Shown: positions 42,465-55,340, counted from the stretch's first letter. The stretch is DNA of 64,000 nt from Conus ventricosus (GCA_018398815.1 CM031614.1:53862867-53926866); one strand, 5' to 3'. Notes: generated by a model not told the origin, from the letters alone. Numbers and translations: made by a program.

Positions 42465-42911
42465 CCTGCACTTCCCATGTATTCTTCTACTGCTATATCC
42501 TCCATCCTTCTCCCATACAAAAATGAATTATATTTTTATTAATTTTATATACACTCTACATCCGGGCAGTGGGCGGAGGCCGGGCGTCGCTGCGGTTGGC
42601 TAGCTCACTGGCTTCCTGTCGTTGATAAATGAGAGGCTTGGTTTTCTCGTTGGGAGAGAGAGCGAAAGAAGAACAAAAATTAATTCATAGGACAGTAGAT
42701 ATATGACATGCACATTAGATAGGTTTAAGTCCCCAAAGAAAGCCCCCTTGAAAATGTAGTAGGTCCTCCTAAAACGTCGAATATTAGGAATATCTTCTTC
42801 CGTATAAAGTGTCCTCAATCAACAGGCTGATTATTCTGACACTTGTAACGGAGGGGGTAAGCGCCGAGAAAAAAAATCTGATGAGTCTGTCGTTTTTCTC
42901 TGTTTTATGTG

Positions 42912-42935
42912 CCCCCCCCCCCCCCCCCCCCCCCC
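42912..42935. repeat. poly-C tract, 24 nt
   Basis: Uninterrupted run of C. Confidence 0.9.
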
Positions 42936-43117
42936 GCACCTATCATACTGTGGAATGTTTTGATGGTTGTTATGTGAACCTGTTAAAATAAATCCATGCT
43001 ATCTGTGTGTGAACATGAATAATTCAAACAAACAACAACAAAAAAGAAAGAAAAGAAAAGGAAAGGAAAAAAGAAAGAAGAGAAAGAAGAAAATTAAACT
43101 GGGCAATGTGCTTTGGT

Positions 43118-43160
43118 GTGTGTGTGTGTGTGTGTATGTGCGCGCGCGCGCGCGCGTGTG
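43118..43160. repeat. (TG)n(CG)n microsatellite
   Basis: TG repeats, then CGCGCGCGCGCGCGCG, then TG again; alternating purine-pyrimidine. Confidence 0.9.
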
Positions 43161-43356
43161 TGGGTGTGGGGGGGTGAAGGGGGGGGGAGAAGAGGAAAGA
43201 GGAGGGTGAAGGAAGGAGGTTAAGATGAATCTTATACATGTTTCAAATGAGACTTAAAGTACGTGTATATCAGTGGTGATGACCTGTTCCGTGAATGTCG
43301 GTATTCGACTGGCTTACATAACGAGAACCGATAGGGTACCGATTATCGGCACACCG

Positions 43357-43578
43357 AGTTCTTCTTCTTCCAGATGGGGATGTTTATGTTTAACCTGCCC
43401 CGTGCCCACAGTCTTCACGTAGACTATTCTGGGACACAGGTTGAATGCATTGTGTATTTTCATGTAGCCGGTACTCACCCATCTTAGGACATGAGCATCG
43501 GGATCTTTAGAGTCCCTGTATGATCTTGTGCATGTGACACAGACTAGACCTCGGTTTATAGTCCCATCCGAAAAGACT
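43357..43578 (-). mobile_element. 5'-truncated tRNA-derived SINE, second copy of the 3.5-kb family
   Basis: Nearly identical to 3512-3735 (TTCTTCCAGATGGGGATGTT, GTGCCCACAGTCTTCACGTA, GACCTCGGTTTATAGTCCCA), with the GAA tail at the left. The tRNA head is missing. Confidence 0.85.
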
Positions 43579-43579
43579 A

Positions 43580-44009
43580 ACGAGTTCTCCTCTCAATCAC
43601 ACACGCACAGACTCGACCCAAAAGAACTGATTTTTTTCAACCCCACAACTGAGTTGTGTAGTCGGGGGCGCTTCAAGATTGCACGTGTTACGTTATTAAT
43701 TGTTTACAATTGCTCTGCGAGTATGATCAAAATGGTATATGAATCAGTGACAGTGCAAAGAATCGCCATTTTGGAGGGGAGTTGAGCATATGGCTATGGG
43801 GTATTCCCTGTTATCCATGTTATCCACTCAGGTCTTCCAAAACGTTTCCGTGTAATGCAGGCCACACACCACAATTAAGATTATCCATTAAATCACTAAA
43901 TTATCCATGTAAACGTTTTGAGGCGTAGCATAACTTTGAGCCGCAAACGATATTAAACTAATAAAAAAATAAACAAACAATTTCTTTACCAACCACTTCA
44001 CGTGTTTTT

Positions 44010-44046
<37 letters not shown>

Positions 44047-44780
44047 ACCGATGAATCGTTCAGAGTCTAGAAATAAAATAAGCTACCCCTTACCTGACGT
44101 CACATTTCAAACCTTGGGTTTACACGTGCCCCATCTTTGCCGAAATTAATTTTTGGTGAGTAATCGGTAATTTGAGAAAGACAATCCGATAGGTCATAGT
44201 TTCAATATGACGACAGCAGGCTTGATTTAATTCTTAAGCCAGTGTGGCTCAAGCTGTAAAGCCCCGAAATCTGCTGTATCTACGAGCACAGAAGGTGCGT
44301 GCCCCAGATCTCCACAACCTTCTTTCAATGATCAGTCGTGTACACCATTATTGAATTAGCACTACAAGTGTTGTTCTGTGTGTTTTTTTTATGTCATTCT
44401 CAGTTGATGACAGTAACAGCTCATAGTAGTGCCTTCGGTTGTCTCAGAGAGATTCGAGAAAGCTTTTTGTGGTACTATACGCCTTGATCTCTATGACGGA
44501 TAGCATAACTTAACTTAAAAAATGAAATTAGTTATAACAATAAAAAAAAAATCGTCTAAAGCAGGCCAGCAACATTTAGTCGAAAACTCAGTATACTCAG
44601 AATTTAGCAACAACTTTAAGTTTCAACGCTTTGTTTAAAGCAAAGAGAAATCGTTTAAAACAACTGCAGTCGAGTTCAATGACATTACAGGCTCAGTTGA
44701 TTGGATAAAGCTGTCCATGATATTCAGAACAATAAGGTTTTCACGCACGCTGCTGATGAGGAAAAACAACAAAGGATGAA
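43580..44780. other. no gene seen
   Basis: Contains a T-rich tract at 44003-44045. No coding or RNA signal recognised. Confidence 0.45.
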
Positions 44781-44894
44781 TGCTTTTATTTTCTTGCTAT
44801 AATAAAAAATAATAATGTATAGATTTTTATATAGCGCAATTCTTGGGATCACTCATTGCCCTCAACACACACTCAAACACTTGCCTAACATGTG

Positions 44895-44896
<2 letters not shown>

Positions 44897-44943
<47 letters not shown>
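44897..44943. repeat. (CA)n microsatellite
   Basis: About 23 CA units close to the 3' end of the LINE remnant. Confidence 0.95.
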
Positions 44944-44946
<3 letters not shown>

Positions 44947-46517
44947 CCGACACAGGCGCACTATCAAGTTCATCGGTTCAAGCGTAAACAATACAGTTTT
45001 GCATGCAGTACATAAAACGTCAGGTCAGAATAATGACACAGCATTAATGGTTGAAGAAGGTTTTTCCTAAAGAAGTAGTTTTTAACTCTGACTTGAATTT
45101 AGATAATGTAGGCAGGTCACGTAAGCTGTCAGGAAGAGAATTCCAAAGAGGGGGCGCACTAAAGCTAAATGCTCTCTCACCGACTGTCTTCAACGAGCGC
45201 CTGGGAATTTTCAGAAGTTTTTGAGAAGTGGCGAATGAGACCCAGAAGTTTGATAGGTGGACAGAGAAGCAGAAAGATACTGTGGGGGTGTCCCATCAAA
45301 GTAACGATAGGCAAAGACTGCAATTTTGAACTGCCATCGATATTTGATGGGAAGCCAGTGGAGTTCACGCAACAAAAGGTGTAATATGCTCGTTTTTGCG
45401 CTTTTTGAGCACAAGCCGAGCTGCACAGGGTTTTGCACCCCTTTTTAAACGTGCAAGCTGTTCTGAAGGAAGTCCTGCTAAAAACAGAGTTACAGTAGTC
45501 TACTCGGGACTTACCCAAAGGCGGTGATGAGTCTGATTTTTGCCTGGGGTGGAGAGGTAAGACCGGATAGAAGCAATTCGTCGCAGTTCCAAGAGCATGC
45601 CCCGACAAACATTCGATTATTTGGTTCTGCATAGGAGCGTTTGATCAATGCTGACACCTAAAAATTTCACTGACCCCTTGAATGGTTAAAACAAAACCAT
45701 CAATTTCTGCCGACTTCGCTTTAACCATCTTGACACGAGAGGAGGTACCAACAGCCATGATCTCGGTTTGGGCACTATTCGCTTGAGTTTGTTGCTAGTC
45801 ATCCAGACTTTTACGTTCCCTAAAACATGCGGTAATATCTGATTGAGCACCTTGAAAATCGCTGGTGGTTGCGCTCTTAGAGAGTTCAGTGTCATCTGCG
45901 AATTTGTGGAAGTCACAGCCATGGGGAGAAATAACGTCAGATAAGGCTGAGAATAAAGGGTGAAAAAGAACTGGTCCAAGGACAGAGCCCTGGGGAACAC
46001 CATACAGAAGAGGAGAAGGGGATGATTCAGCACCATTAACGATTACCGTCTGTGTCCTGTCAGTAAAGGTATGATGTGAACCATTTGAGAACCATATAGT
46101 CAAATCCAAAAGTAACCTTGAGTCTCTTGAGTAGGATAGAGTGGTCAAGAGTATCAAAAGCAGCACTGAGGTCAAGCAATGCTAGAAGGGAGACCAGTTT
46201 ATCGTCTGATTTACAAAGCAGGCAGTCTAAGACACTCAGAACATGCAGTCTCTGTGCTGTGGTTTTTCCTATAAGCGGACGGACACACTTCCAGGAGACC
46301 ATTATCTGACAAATGGATTGGAGCTGCTTCAAGGATTTTAGAAAGAAATGGAAGATTCGATACTGGTCTAAAATTCTTCATATCATTTGCGTCAAGACCA
46401 TTTTTCTTCAACAAAGGTGTGACAACAGCATGTTTGAACTGTGGAGGGACACAACCAGATGCGAGAGATTTATTCACAATGGACATAATCAATGGCACCA
46501 GATGTGAGGCACACTGT

Positions 46518-46835
46518 TTCATGAGGGGAGTGGGGATAGAGGACAAGGATACAACTTTTACCAGGAGAATGAGCAATCAAATCAAAAATCTGCTTTTCAC
46601 TAACAGGTTCAAAACAGGAAAATAAAGGTCCATCATACAAATCAAAAAGAGCAGACCGGCATGAATCTGAGTCACTGTTTCATGAGGGGAGTGGGGATAG
46701 AGTCAAGGATACAACTTTTACCAGGAGAATGAGCAATCAAATAAAAAATCTGCTTTTCACTAACAGGTTCAAAACAGGAAAATAAAGGTCCATCATACAA
46801 ATCAAAAAGAGCAGACCGGCATGAATCAGTCAAGA
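46518..46835. repeat. about 158-bp tandem duplication inside the CR1-like remnant
   Basis: TTTCATGAGGGGAGTGGGGA to GCAGACCGGCATGAATC occurs at 46518-46667 and again at 46676-46835 with very few differences. It happened after insertion of the LINE. Confidence 0.9.
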
Positions 46836-47235
46836 TTGTCTCTAATTTCGCTTTAACTCTCGGAAAGAAATCACTGAATTGCTGTGGGAGATCTGAAGCC
46901 GGATATTGCAAAGAAATGAAAATTTGTTTTTTGTTTTGCCAAGTAGAGTATTTACAGTGAAAACAGTTGTTTTGACGAAGTACATGAATTAATTTGTCAC
47001 CATAATAAGATTGCTTGGCATCTTCAAGACATGTCCTGCTTTGCATCTGTCACGGCAAATTACTGCTGGTGACCACAAGGCGAGTCTTTCTCCACCGTCC
47101 TCAGCCGACGGCGTTGACTGCGTGCTGCCCTCACACCCCTGACAACCAGGGGGCAGAGGGGCGATCCTTGACGTAAGAAATTACTGTCAGTAAAGATTTT
47201 TGTAAACGGTAAGTTTTGATGTAGGCCCCCCTTAA

Positions 47236-47266
<31 letters not shown>

Positions 47267-47296
47267 GAAAGAGAGGAGAGAGAGAGAGAGAGAAGC
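47236..47296. repeat. (GA)n-rich microsatellite
   Basis: GAGAGAGA blocks broken by GGGG; followed by (CA)n at 47309-47326 and an (AAAC)n tract at 47495-47560. Confidence 0.85.
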
Positions 47297-47559
47297 ATGT
47301 ATAAGTGCACACACACACACACACACTTTTGGAAACGACCCTCCTCTCATATAACAATGATTCTACGAACTGTGGAGAGCAGGTGTCTTTGAGGCTTCAG
47401 AATAACAACGTGCTACCCTTTAACGATTGGCGTATTTTTTACACATGTTTGGCAAAAATACGACATATACCGCGAATTAAAAAACAAAGCGAAACAAAAC
47501 AAACAAACAAACAAAAAACAAACAAACAAACAACAAACAAACAAACAAACAATCCAAAC

Positions 47560-47935
47560 AAAAATTCTGGAAACGACATGCTTGAGCGATAATAGCACTT
47601 TCGGACTAAAGCCACGGTGGGGGACTGTGGAGGGATGTTGACCGAAGAGCGACAACTCTCCGTGACTTCCGTGTGCGAAATTGCCCTGTAAAAATAAACA
47701 AAAAACGACAAGGGACCATGTGTCAGGCCTAAAAGTACCAGTGTTAGAATTTATTTTGAACTGTAGTACGGCAAGTGAAAGTGGGTTTTTACTTGGAAGA
47801 AGCAACTGCAGTGTGAGGGCAGGTGTAACGAAAGAATGCTCCCCACCTCCACCCCCGGTCTTTTATCGAAATTTGGAATTCTGTACACTCATCGTAGAAG
47901 ACAGCCACACCCCCCCCCCCCCCCCCCCCCCCTTT

Positions 47936-47967
<32 letters not shown>

Positions 47968-48630
47968 GTGTTTTTGTGTGTGGTGTGGTGTGTTTTGTGT
48001 AATTATTATTATTGTTAAAGAATAAACGTACACCAGAATCAGTTTTATGATAAACAGATCTGGAAAGATGAAGTGATATTAATCATACCATCTCTCACCT
48101 CCAAAACCTTCAGAACAGAGGTAGGCCTACCTGAACAGTGCGCACGCTCGCGCGCACACACACTTCCACACACAGAGCCATCATACAGCAGGTTATGGCG
48201 CAATAGGCCGTCACTTCAGCTGTTGGTGTTGCTTAGTAGGACGGTCGCCTCTTCTTCCATTTCTGTCATTCACTTTAATGTTACTAGCTGAATGTCGTCT
48301 GGAACTGCATTTGACCAACACTTTTGCTTTTCAATAGCTGAGCGACTTCCACTCTTCTGATGGCTGTGGGTTGTAATGCACTAGCAGACTGCGCAGTACT
48401 TCATATTGTTGTCCTCTCACAGTGGGGGGAAGATTTTTGCCAGTGTCAGTTTCTGTCCATTTATCATAATGTTGACAGTTGAAAGTAGTTGTTGTTTTGA
48501 ATGGCATTTTAACCAAAGTTTTTGATTTTCAAACTCTGAATGATTTTTTTTTTTGGGGGGGGGGGGGGGGTCAAATTACTGATGTATACTTTGATTTTTC
48601 TGGTGTGGTCATGGTGCTTGTAGTGTACTG
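47560..48630. other. no gene seen
   Basis: Includes a 23-nt poly-C tract (47910-47932) directly followed by (TG)n. No exon recognised. Confidence 0.45.
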
Positions 48631-49394
48631 CCCTCCGGGGTTGCGACCTTGCCGTGGTTGGAGGGCTTGCGCGGTCCAGTGATCCCTTAGGCTTTTGCTG
48701 GCGGGGGCATCAATACTTGGAGATAAGCTGTTTTTTTCAAACTGCTTCTAGGCCTGTGAGGTGAAGATGCTGTCTGGCCTAAGCGTAACGTGGTAAGGAG
48801 TTGATGCCCCTGGTAGGGCTTCCCATGTCAGATAGGCTAAGGGTGAGGATCCTGACTAAGAGTAACCCGCCTTTCTCTCCTTTCTTGTTTTCTGCCTTTC
48901 TTATTTGGCCCTTTTCTATCTTCGTCTCCCCTTCAAGTCTTCTTTTCCACACTCTTTTTCTCTCTGTGGTCTCCTTAAGATCCGCCGTGTTGGCCGTGCG
49001 GTGCGACCTGTGTCGGAGGGGGATGAGATCCTGGTGATTGAGAGGGCCAGTGCTCTCAACACATCACTTTGGCTCGGACCTCTCCTAGACAGGGAGTACA
49101 CTTTGGCCCGGGTGTACTAATCGGCTCCCCTTCTTGGGGCTGGGTCAAAACAGGCATTTCTCCGGCTGGCCAAGGTAACCCCTGCAGTGCTCAGCTCTCT
49201 GTTCCCGGGAGTTGGGCATGATCAGGGGGATAGGGTTGGCAGGTTTTTGTCTGTTGTATGTCTCTCCTGAAGCCTGGAAGGGGTCAAGACAGTGATTCTT
49301 GGCCCTGGCCCCTTAGTTGGACTCCAAGGTGGGTGGGTAAGGGAGAGATGAAATTTTTGCCTATAAATATGACTTCAATCAAAAATCACCCCCC

Positions 49395-50601
49395 CAAAAA
49401 AAAGGAAAGTGCAGTCAATTTCGCTAAGGTCGTCACAGGAGTCTGATGGAGACTCTGATTCTGATAATGAAACAAGGCAGTTGTCAGGATTTTGGTCCAC
49501 TTGGTTAATCATGGAAAGCAAGGAGCAGGACAAACCCTTTCTGCACTTAGCCCGTTTGCAATTCAGAAGGGCTTTCAAGGTATTGCAGGAGACCCACAGT
49601 CCATTAAGCGACTCAGAAACGGCACGTTTCTCATCCAATGTAAAACTAAAAAACAATCAGAGCAGCTGCTGAAAGCTACAAAGCTGGTAGACCGAGAGAT
49701 CCGGGTGACTCCCCATAAACAGCTGAATTCCTCTAAGGGAGTCATTCGATGCCCAGATCTTCGAGGTGTCTCAGAGGCAGAGATCAAAACGGAACTGACA
49801 TTCCCAGGGTGTGACAGAGGTGCATAGGGTGACAGTGAAAAAAGGTGCAGAAAGAGTGGCCACCACACCCTCTTTCTGACATTCTGCAACCCTGTGCTGC
49901 CTCCGGTCATCAAAGTCGGCTACCTGAACGTCCGAGTTCAGTTGTATGTTCCATCCCCGTTGAGGTGCTTCAGATGCCAGAAATTTGGACATGTCAGAGA
50001 CCGCTGTTCTGGGCAGGAGGTGTGCGGTGTTTGCTGCAAGGCAACCCATGATGGGCCGTGTAAAGACCCGGCACATTGTGCTAACTGCGGTGGCGACCAT
50101 CCCTCCTCTTCACGAAACTGCCCTCTTTGGATTCAGGAATCCACTATACAACGAATAAAAACTGAAAAGAAAATCTCCTTTTTTGAGGCCCGCAAACAGG
50201 TTGTGGGCAGTCAGACGCCAACAGCATCTTCATATGTTTCGGCCGTAAAGAAAGTTTCCACTCGGTCAGTCTGCTGCCAGACGGATGAATTTATCTTTTC
50301 CAAGACACTGCAAGGAAGAATTGTAAGCTCTGGTGGAAGCAGGTCCACCACCTCCCAACCCAAAGTGAATGCCCTGGTGGAGGCAAAAAATCCGCCACCC
50401 CTCAGACTGCCCAGCAGTCTACAACATCTGCTGCTGGGCAGATTAAAAAACCAGCACTCCCGCCTCGAACTCCCTGTCCAGTGCCCGTGCCGGCAAGGGA
50501 GTTCATCCCAGTGTGGAGATGGTGGAGATGAGGAAGAAACCTCCACCGTCTCCCAAATCCAGACCTTCTTCACCTGTTGGCAAGTCTGCCAGCAGGTCTG
50601 A
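49395..50601 (+). pseudogene. LINE ORF1 (gag-like, three CCHC zinc knuckles), frame-broken
   Basis: The N-terminal half (49409-49830, two frames) contains a KTKKQSEQLLKATKL/VTPHKQLNSSKGVIRC segment, an RRM-like domain typical of this clade. The C-terminal half from 49894 carries CFRCQKFGHVRDRC, CGVCCKATHDGPC and CANCGGDHPSSSRNC, i.e. three zinc knuckles at residues about 25-80, then a Ser/Pro-rich tail. It would bind the element RNA. At least two frame changes. Confidence 0.85.
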
Positions 50602-50702
50602 AGACAACACAGTCCAGTGAAACTAAACAATAAATTTGCACCTTTAGAAGCAGATGTTGATGAGGAGATGACCTGATCTCTCTCCTTTTCGCCCTCTGCA
50701 CC

Positions 50703-53700
50703 ATGGATAGTACAGTATTCCATTGGAATATCCGTGGACTAAATTCCAACTTTGAGGAGCTGCAGCTTCTGTGTCAATCTATAAAACCTTCCGTCGTGGC
50801 TCTTCAGGAAACTCAAATTCAAAGCCAGAAGACCTTCACTCTTTCTGGCTTTAATATTCTTTCAAAACCTGCACAACCATCCACGTTGGGACTGTCGGGC
50901 GGTGTTGCCCTTCTCATGCACAAAACTCTGCTGTATAGTCCTGTCGCTCTGTCTACCTCCCTTCAGGCTGTAGCTGCGAGAGTCACTCTCCACAAGACTG
51001 TGACAATCTGTTCTCTTTATCTACCTCCTTCTGTCCCGGTTTGTCGTCAGGACCTTGTCAGTCTGATAGGAGAACTTCCTCGACCTTTTTTGCTGTTGGG
51101 TGACTTTAACGGTCACAATCCTCTTTGGGGTAGTGTCAGTACGTCATCCAGGGGTCTGCTTATTGAGGATGTCCTTTCGGATTTGGATTTGTGTTGTCTG
51201 AACGACGGATCTGCAACTTACCTCCACTCTTCCACAGGTTCACTTTCGTGTTTAGATTTGTCGATTTGTGACCCCTCGCTGGTCCTGGACTATGAGTGGT
51301 CTGTCCATGACGATCTGCACGGAAGTGACCATTTCCCTGTCTTTCTACAACCCGTAATAACGGAACACGTCTCTGTCTCTCAACATCTAAATTATAAGAA
51401 AGCAAACTGGGATCTATTTGCAGCCACTATTTCTAAGGAATTCCAGGACACTGATTTTTTTTCAGAGTCCGGACCCAGCAGAATCTCTGACTACCACTGT
51501 GATCAAATGTGCTAAAGCCTGTATTCCAGTGTCTTCCGATAAACTTCAAATGCCAAAAACACCCTGGTTCGATTCAAACTGCCAAAAAATTTCCAAAGTT
51601 CGAAACAGGCTCAGCGTCGGGTATACCAACGACCTTCGGGTCCCAACGCTCGAGCCCATCAAAAACTCCGTGCTAAATCGAGACACACTTTAAAATCAGT
51701 AAACGTCGGTCCTGGAGAAGCTTCTGCTCCAGGCTGACATCGAAAACTTCCAAGAAAAAAGTGTGGAACATCATTAAGAAAATCAAAGGGAAAAACACCT
51801 GTCCCACTGTGAACCATCTCAAGTTTTCAGGACTCTTTAATAACGGAGAAAAAAGCAGTTGCTAATCTGCTTGTTTCAACAATTGAAAAGAATTCCTCCT
51901 CTTCTAACAAATCAGCCACTTTTGTCAAAAACAAGGCCCTTAAAGAAAAATCACCCTGCAAACTTTTCGTCAGACAACATGGAAGACTACAATCTTCCTT
52001 TCACGTTAAACGAACTGAAATCTGCCTTACTCTCTTGCAGCGATTCCTCTCCAGGTATAGATGAAATCCATTATCAACTGTTGAAACATCTTCCGCAAGA
52101 AGGTCTGCACATAATGCTACAGGTATACAACCATGTGTGGACTACAGGTTGCTTTCCACCCTCTTGGCGAAAAGCCCTCATTATTCCCATCCCCAAACCT
52201 GGAAAAGATCTTTCTAATCCATCAAACTACCGTCCCATAGCTTTGACCAGCTGTGTCTGTAAATTGATGGAGAAAATGGTCAATGCTAGGCTCATGTGGA
52301 AACTGGAAACCGATGGCCTTTTGGCGAAAGAACAGTGTGGTTTCCGCAAACATCGGACTACAGTTGACCATTTGATTCGTCTGGAATCTACACTTCGGAA
52401 CGCCTTTTTGAACAGACAGCATGCAGTGGCAATTTTCTTTGACTGGATAAGGCCTACGATACCACCTGGAAGTCGGGGATACTTCATGATCTCCATGATC
52501 TGGGTTTTCGAGGTCATCTTCCGCTTTTCATTCAAAATTTTTTGGCAGAACGACAGTTTCAGGTCCGGGTTGGCACCACTCTCTCTGATGTCCACGAGCA
52601 GGAGTTGGGTGTTCACACGGGGAGCATATTGTCTCCTGCCCTCTTTAGCATCAAGATTAACAACATTGTGAAATCAGTTCAGCAGGGTTCAGACTGCTCA
52701 TTGTTTGTGGATGATTTCGCTGTCTACGCAACTGGAAGCCTGTACCCGAGTGTCCAGCGCAGGCTCCAGCTTTGCGTGGATAAAATCCATCAGTGGGCGG
52801 ATGAAAACGGTTTCACCTTTTCTGCTACAAAAACACAGTGTATTCACTTCCATAATTTCCGTCAGTTTTTTCCAGATCCTGAACTTCAAGTAGGGAAATC
52901 TCCCATTCCAGCTGTCAAAGAGGCCAAATTTCTAGGGGTTATTTTGACCAGAAACTTAACTTTCTCAGCCACATCAAAAACCTCAAAACTGCTTGCCAGA
53001 AAGCACTGAATATTCTGTGGGTCGTTAGCGCACACCGACTGGGGCGCTGATAAGAAAACTTTGCTGCACCTCTACAGAGCCTTGGTCCGTTCCAAACTGG
53101 ACTACGGTTGTGCTGTGTACGGCTCTGCAAGATCGTCTACCTCAAACTCTTGGACCCTATCCACCATCAAGGGCTTCGTCTCTGTCTTGGAGCGTTCCGC
53201 ACCACCCTGTGTACAGCCTGTACGCGGAGGCAGGTGAAACCTTCACTGTCCAACCGCAGGCTGAAACTGTCCTTGAATTATTATATCCGACTGTTCTCAG
53301 AACCAGAAAACCCTGCCTATGACTGTGTCTTTGACCCTCCGTTCCAAAGTAGTCTGAAAACAACCCGAAATGTATTCCGCCGTTTGGTCTTCGTATGCGG
53401 CCTTACGTGCGGAATGCAGGTCTAGACCTAGGAGTTGTGTCCGATTTTTCCAAGTTTCCGGATCAACCTCCGTGGACCTTTTTCACACCAGAGATTCGTT
53501 TTGATCTTGCAGCTTTTCGCAAAGAGTCTACCAGCTCTCTGGCGTACAAGGCATTGTATGCTGACCTCTGTTCCAAATTCCCATCCTATCAAAAAGTTTT
53601 CACTGACGGTTCCAAGTCTGAAGATGGAGTGGCCTGTGCAGCCTACTGCCCTGGGGCTCCTTCTCAGATACTGTTGGAACATATACATTCAGATGCTTCT

Positions 53701-54212
53701 GTCTATTCTGCTGAACTTACTGCTCTGGTTCTGGCTTTGAAGATAATCTAACATTCTTCGAAGAGGGACTTTCTGGTTCTGTCGGATTCGCTGTCAGCTT
53801 TGGAGGCCATAGCTGGCCGCAACCTTCAGCATCCAGAACTTTTACTTTTTTTGAACTTTTTAGCAAGTTGAAGGCGGACGGTTACAACATTACTCTTGCT
53901 TGGGTTCCTGGTCATGTTGGCATCGGCAGGAACGAAATGGTTGATCGTTTAGCCAAGAACGCCACAAGAGAGAAACTGTCCAACATTTATATCCCCTGCT
54001 CAGATGTGAAACCAAAATTAACGATTATGTGAGAGACCTCTGGCAGGAGGATTGGAACACACAGACGAGTAACAAACTCTTTCAGATCCGTCCAAACCTT
54101 AAGGACTTCCTCCCATCTACGTCAGATGGTCGTAAAGAGGAAACGGTTCTGTGCCGGCTGCACACCGGCCATTCGTATTTTACCCATTCTTACCTTTTAA
54201 CCTTTACCGGAT
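50703..54212 (+). pseudogene. LINE ORF2: endonuclease, reverse transcriptase, RNase H; frame-broken
   Basis: Starts MDSTVFHWNIRGLNSN at 50703. The apurinic-type endonuclease has VALQETQ, LLLGDFNGHNPLWG and GSDHFPV, with catalytic residues intact over 270 codons. Reverse transcriptase: YRPIALTSCVCKLMEKM (52230), QCGFRKHRTTVDHL (52340), a damaged first catalytic region near 52440, GSILSPALFSIKIN (52620), and FVDDFAVYA (52705; the usual YADD box has F-V). RNase H: KVFTDGSKSEDGVA (53600), YSAELTALVLALK (53710), VLSDSLSALEAI (53775), AWVPGHVGIGRNEMVDRLAK (53905). At least six frame breaks. The protein ends at LTHSYLLTFTG, where a longer C-terminus is expected. Confidence 0.88.
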
Positions 54213-54219
54213 GACAGAT

Positions 54220-54440
54220 TTTACTACACGGGAGCGATCTCGTGGGTGTACTACACCCAGACTCGCCAATAAAGCCTTTTCCGAAATATGTACCACCCCT
54301 TGCTGTGGGTATCACATACCCACACTGACCGCCCGCACGCAGTGCCGATTATTTTCGGCCGCACAAGGGGAGAGGCACTTTCTCTACCAGTTCCCGCCAT
54401 AGGCTAGCAGACGTCAGTCACAGCAGCAGCAGCAGCAGCA
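54220..54440 (+). promoter_or_regulatory. likely promoter/5' UTR of the plus-strand host gene
   Basis: Between the broken LINE end and the ATG at 54441 lie GACGTCAG (CRE-like) at about 54412 and a (CAG)7-type run (54421-54440) immediately before the start codon. Only about 220 bp separate LINE and start codon, so upstream promoter elements may have been displaced or supplied by the LINE. Confidence 0.35.
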
Positions 54441-55298
54441 ATGGACGTACAAGAGCTGACCGAGTCTTTTTCTGTTCTGGGGTAAGTAAACAACCTATGA
54501 AACATTCACTGGTTAACACTTTGTGTTTTTGATGAACTTTTATGATCGTTATGAAAATGAGAAATCACAGCACCAGTTTCTAGATGACTTCGCGCTACAC
54601 GCTGCTGAGGCTGAACGGTGAAGGGTGAAATTCATATCACCCCACCCTAAATGATAATCCCGAGTTCAGTATCGTGTTGGTGTATGCTTTGTTTTCACGG
54701 GGTGTGTGTGGTGTGTGTTAGTATGTGTGCATGCATGTATTAGCATGTATGTGTGTGGCGAGATTATGGAGGGGGGAGGGGGGGTTGGTGTAGTGCACGA
54801 ACATGAGTACGAGTGGTGTGTGTGTGTGCGGAAACTTCGATTTTTTACCTCTGAAATTTACTTTTTTTTTGGCCTTTACTCTTGGATTATATTACTTGTT
54901 TCTTAATTACTACCCTGAAGTTGTGAGGAACTTCCACTGCCTTCCGTTTCTGATATTTTGGAATTGAATAGAGATCGAGAGCGAGTAGATTGATGAAAGA
55001 GTAAAAGAATTTGGAATTTTTAATATAAGTCTATGAATAATATTACTGATTGGAACTGATTTCTTATGTTTCAGATATGTTATGCCCCTGGGGCTGAAGC
55101 ACCTCCTCTTCCATCGAGGCAGTAGTCGGAAGGAAGTGTACCGCAGCCTCTGGGGGAGCCTGAGAGTAAGCTGCTGCTATTTGTCTTTCTTCTTCTTTGT
55201 GGCTCAAACATACATGCAATTGCGCACAAGCTCATACATACACAAACATACATACATATGCACAGGCACACACAGTGTTAGGAGGGGGAGAAAGCGAG

Positions 55299-55340
<42 letters not shown>

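Larger units (their letters stand above)
44795..47045 (-). mobile_element. CR1/L2-like non-LTR retrotransposon, 5'-truncated and frame-broken
   Basis: The minus strand holds ORF2 reverse-transcriptase pieces: CVPPQFKHAVVTPLLKK and [13 protein letters not shown] (46480-46350); [16 protein letters not shown] (motif with catalytic Asp, about 46150); GVPQGSVLGPVLF (about 45990); and FADDTEL (catalytic Asp pair, about 45890). The C-terminal RELHWLPIKYRWQFKI segment lies at about 45350. The 3' end at 44795 reads GCGCTATATAAAAATC then ATT-rich sequence, as in CR1/L2-type tails. The endonuclease and ORF1 are missing. Many frame changes and an internal duplication show it is dead. Confidence 0.8.
48635..54215 (+). 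mobile_element. I/Nimb-clade LINE, nearly complete, 3'-truncated
   Basis: The 5' UTR opens CCCTCCGGGGTTGCGACCTT/GCCGTGGTTGGAGGGC at 48633. ORF1 with three CCHC knuckles and ORF2 with endonuclease, reverse transcriptase and RNase H follow. The presence of RNase H and three zinc knuckles points to the I/Nimb group, known in molluscs (for example nimbus of Biomphalaria). Both ORFs have frame breaks. The element stops shortly after the RNase H/linker part, without the usual C-terminal Cys-rich region, 3' UTR or tail. Confidence 0.85.

Noticed and set aside
43024..43239. Arg/Lys-rich ORFs around 43.0-43.2 kb
   Set aside because: Translations of AAAG/TG/CG microsatellites without any motif.
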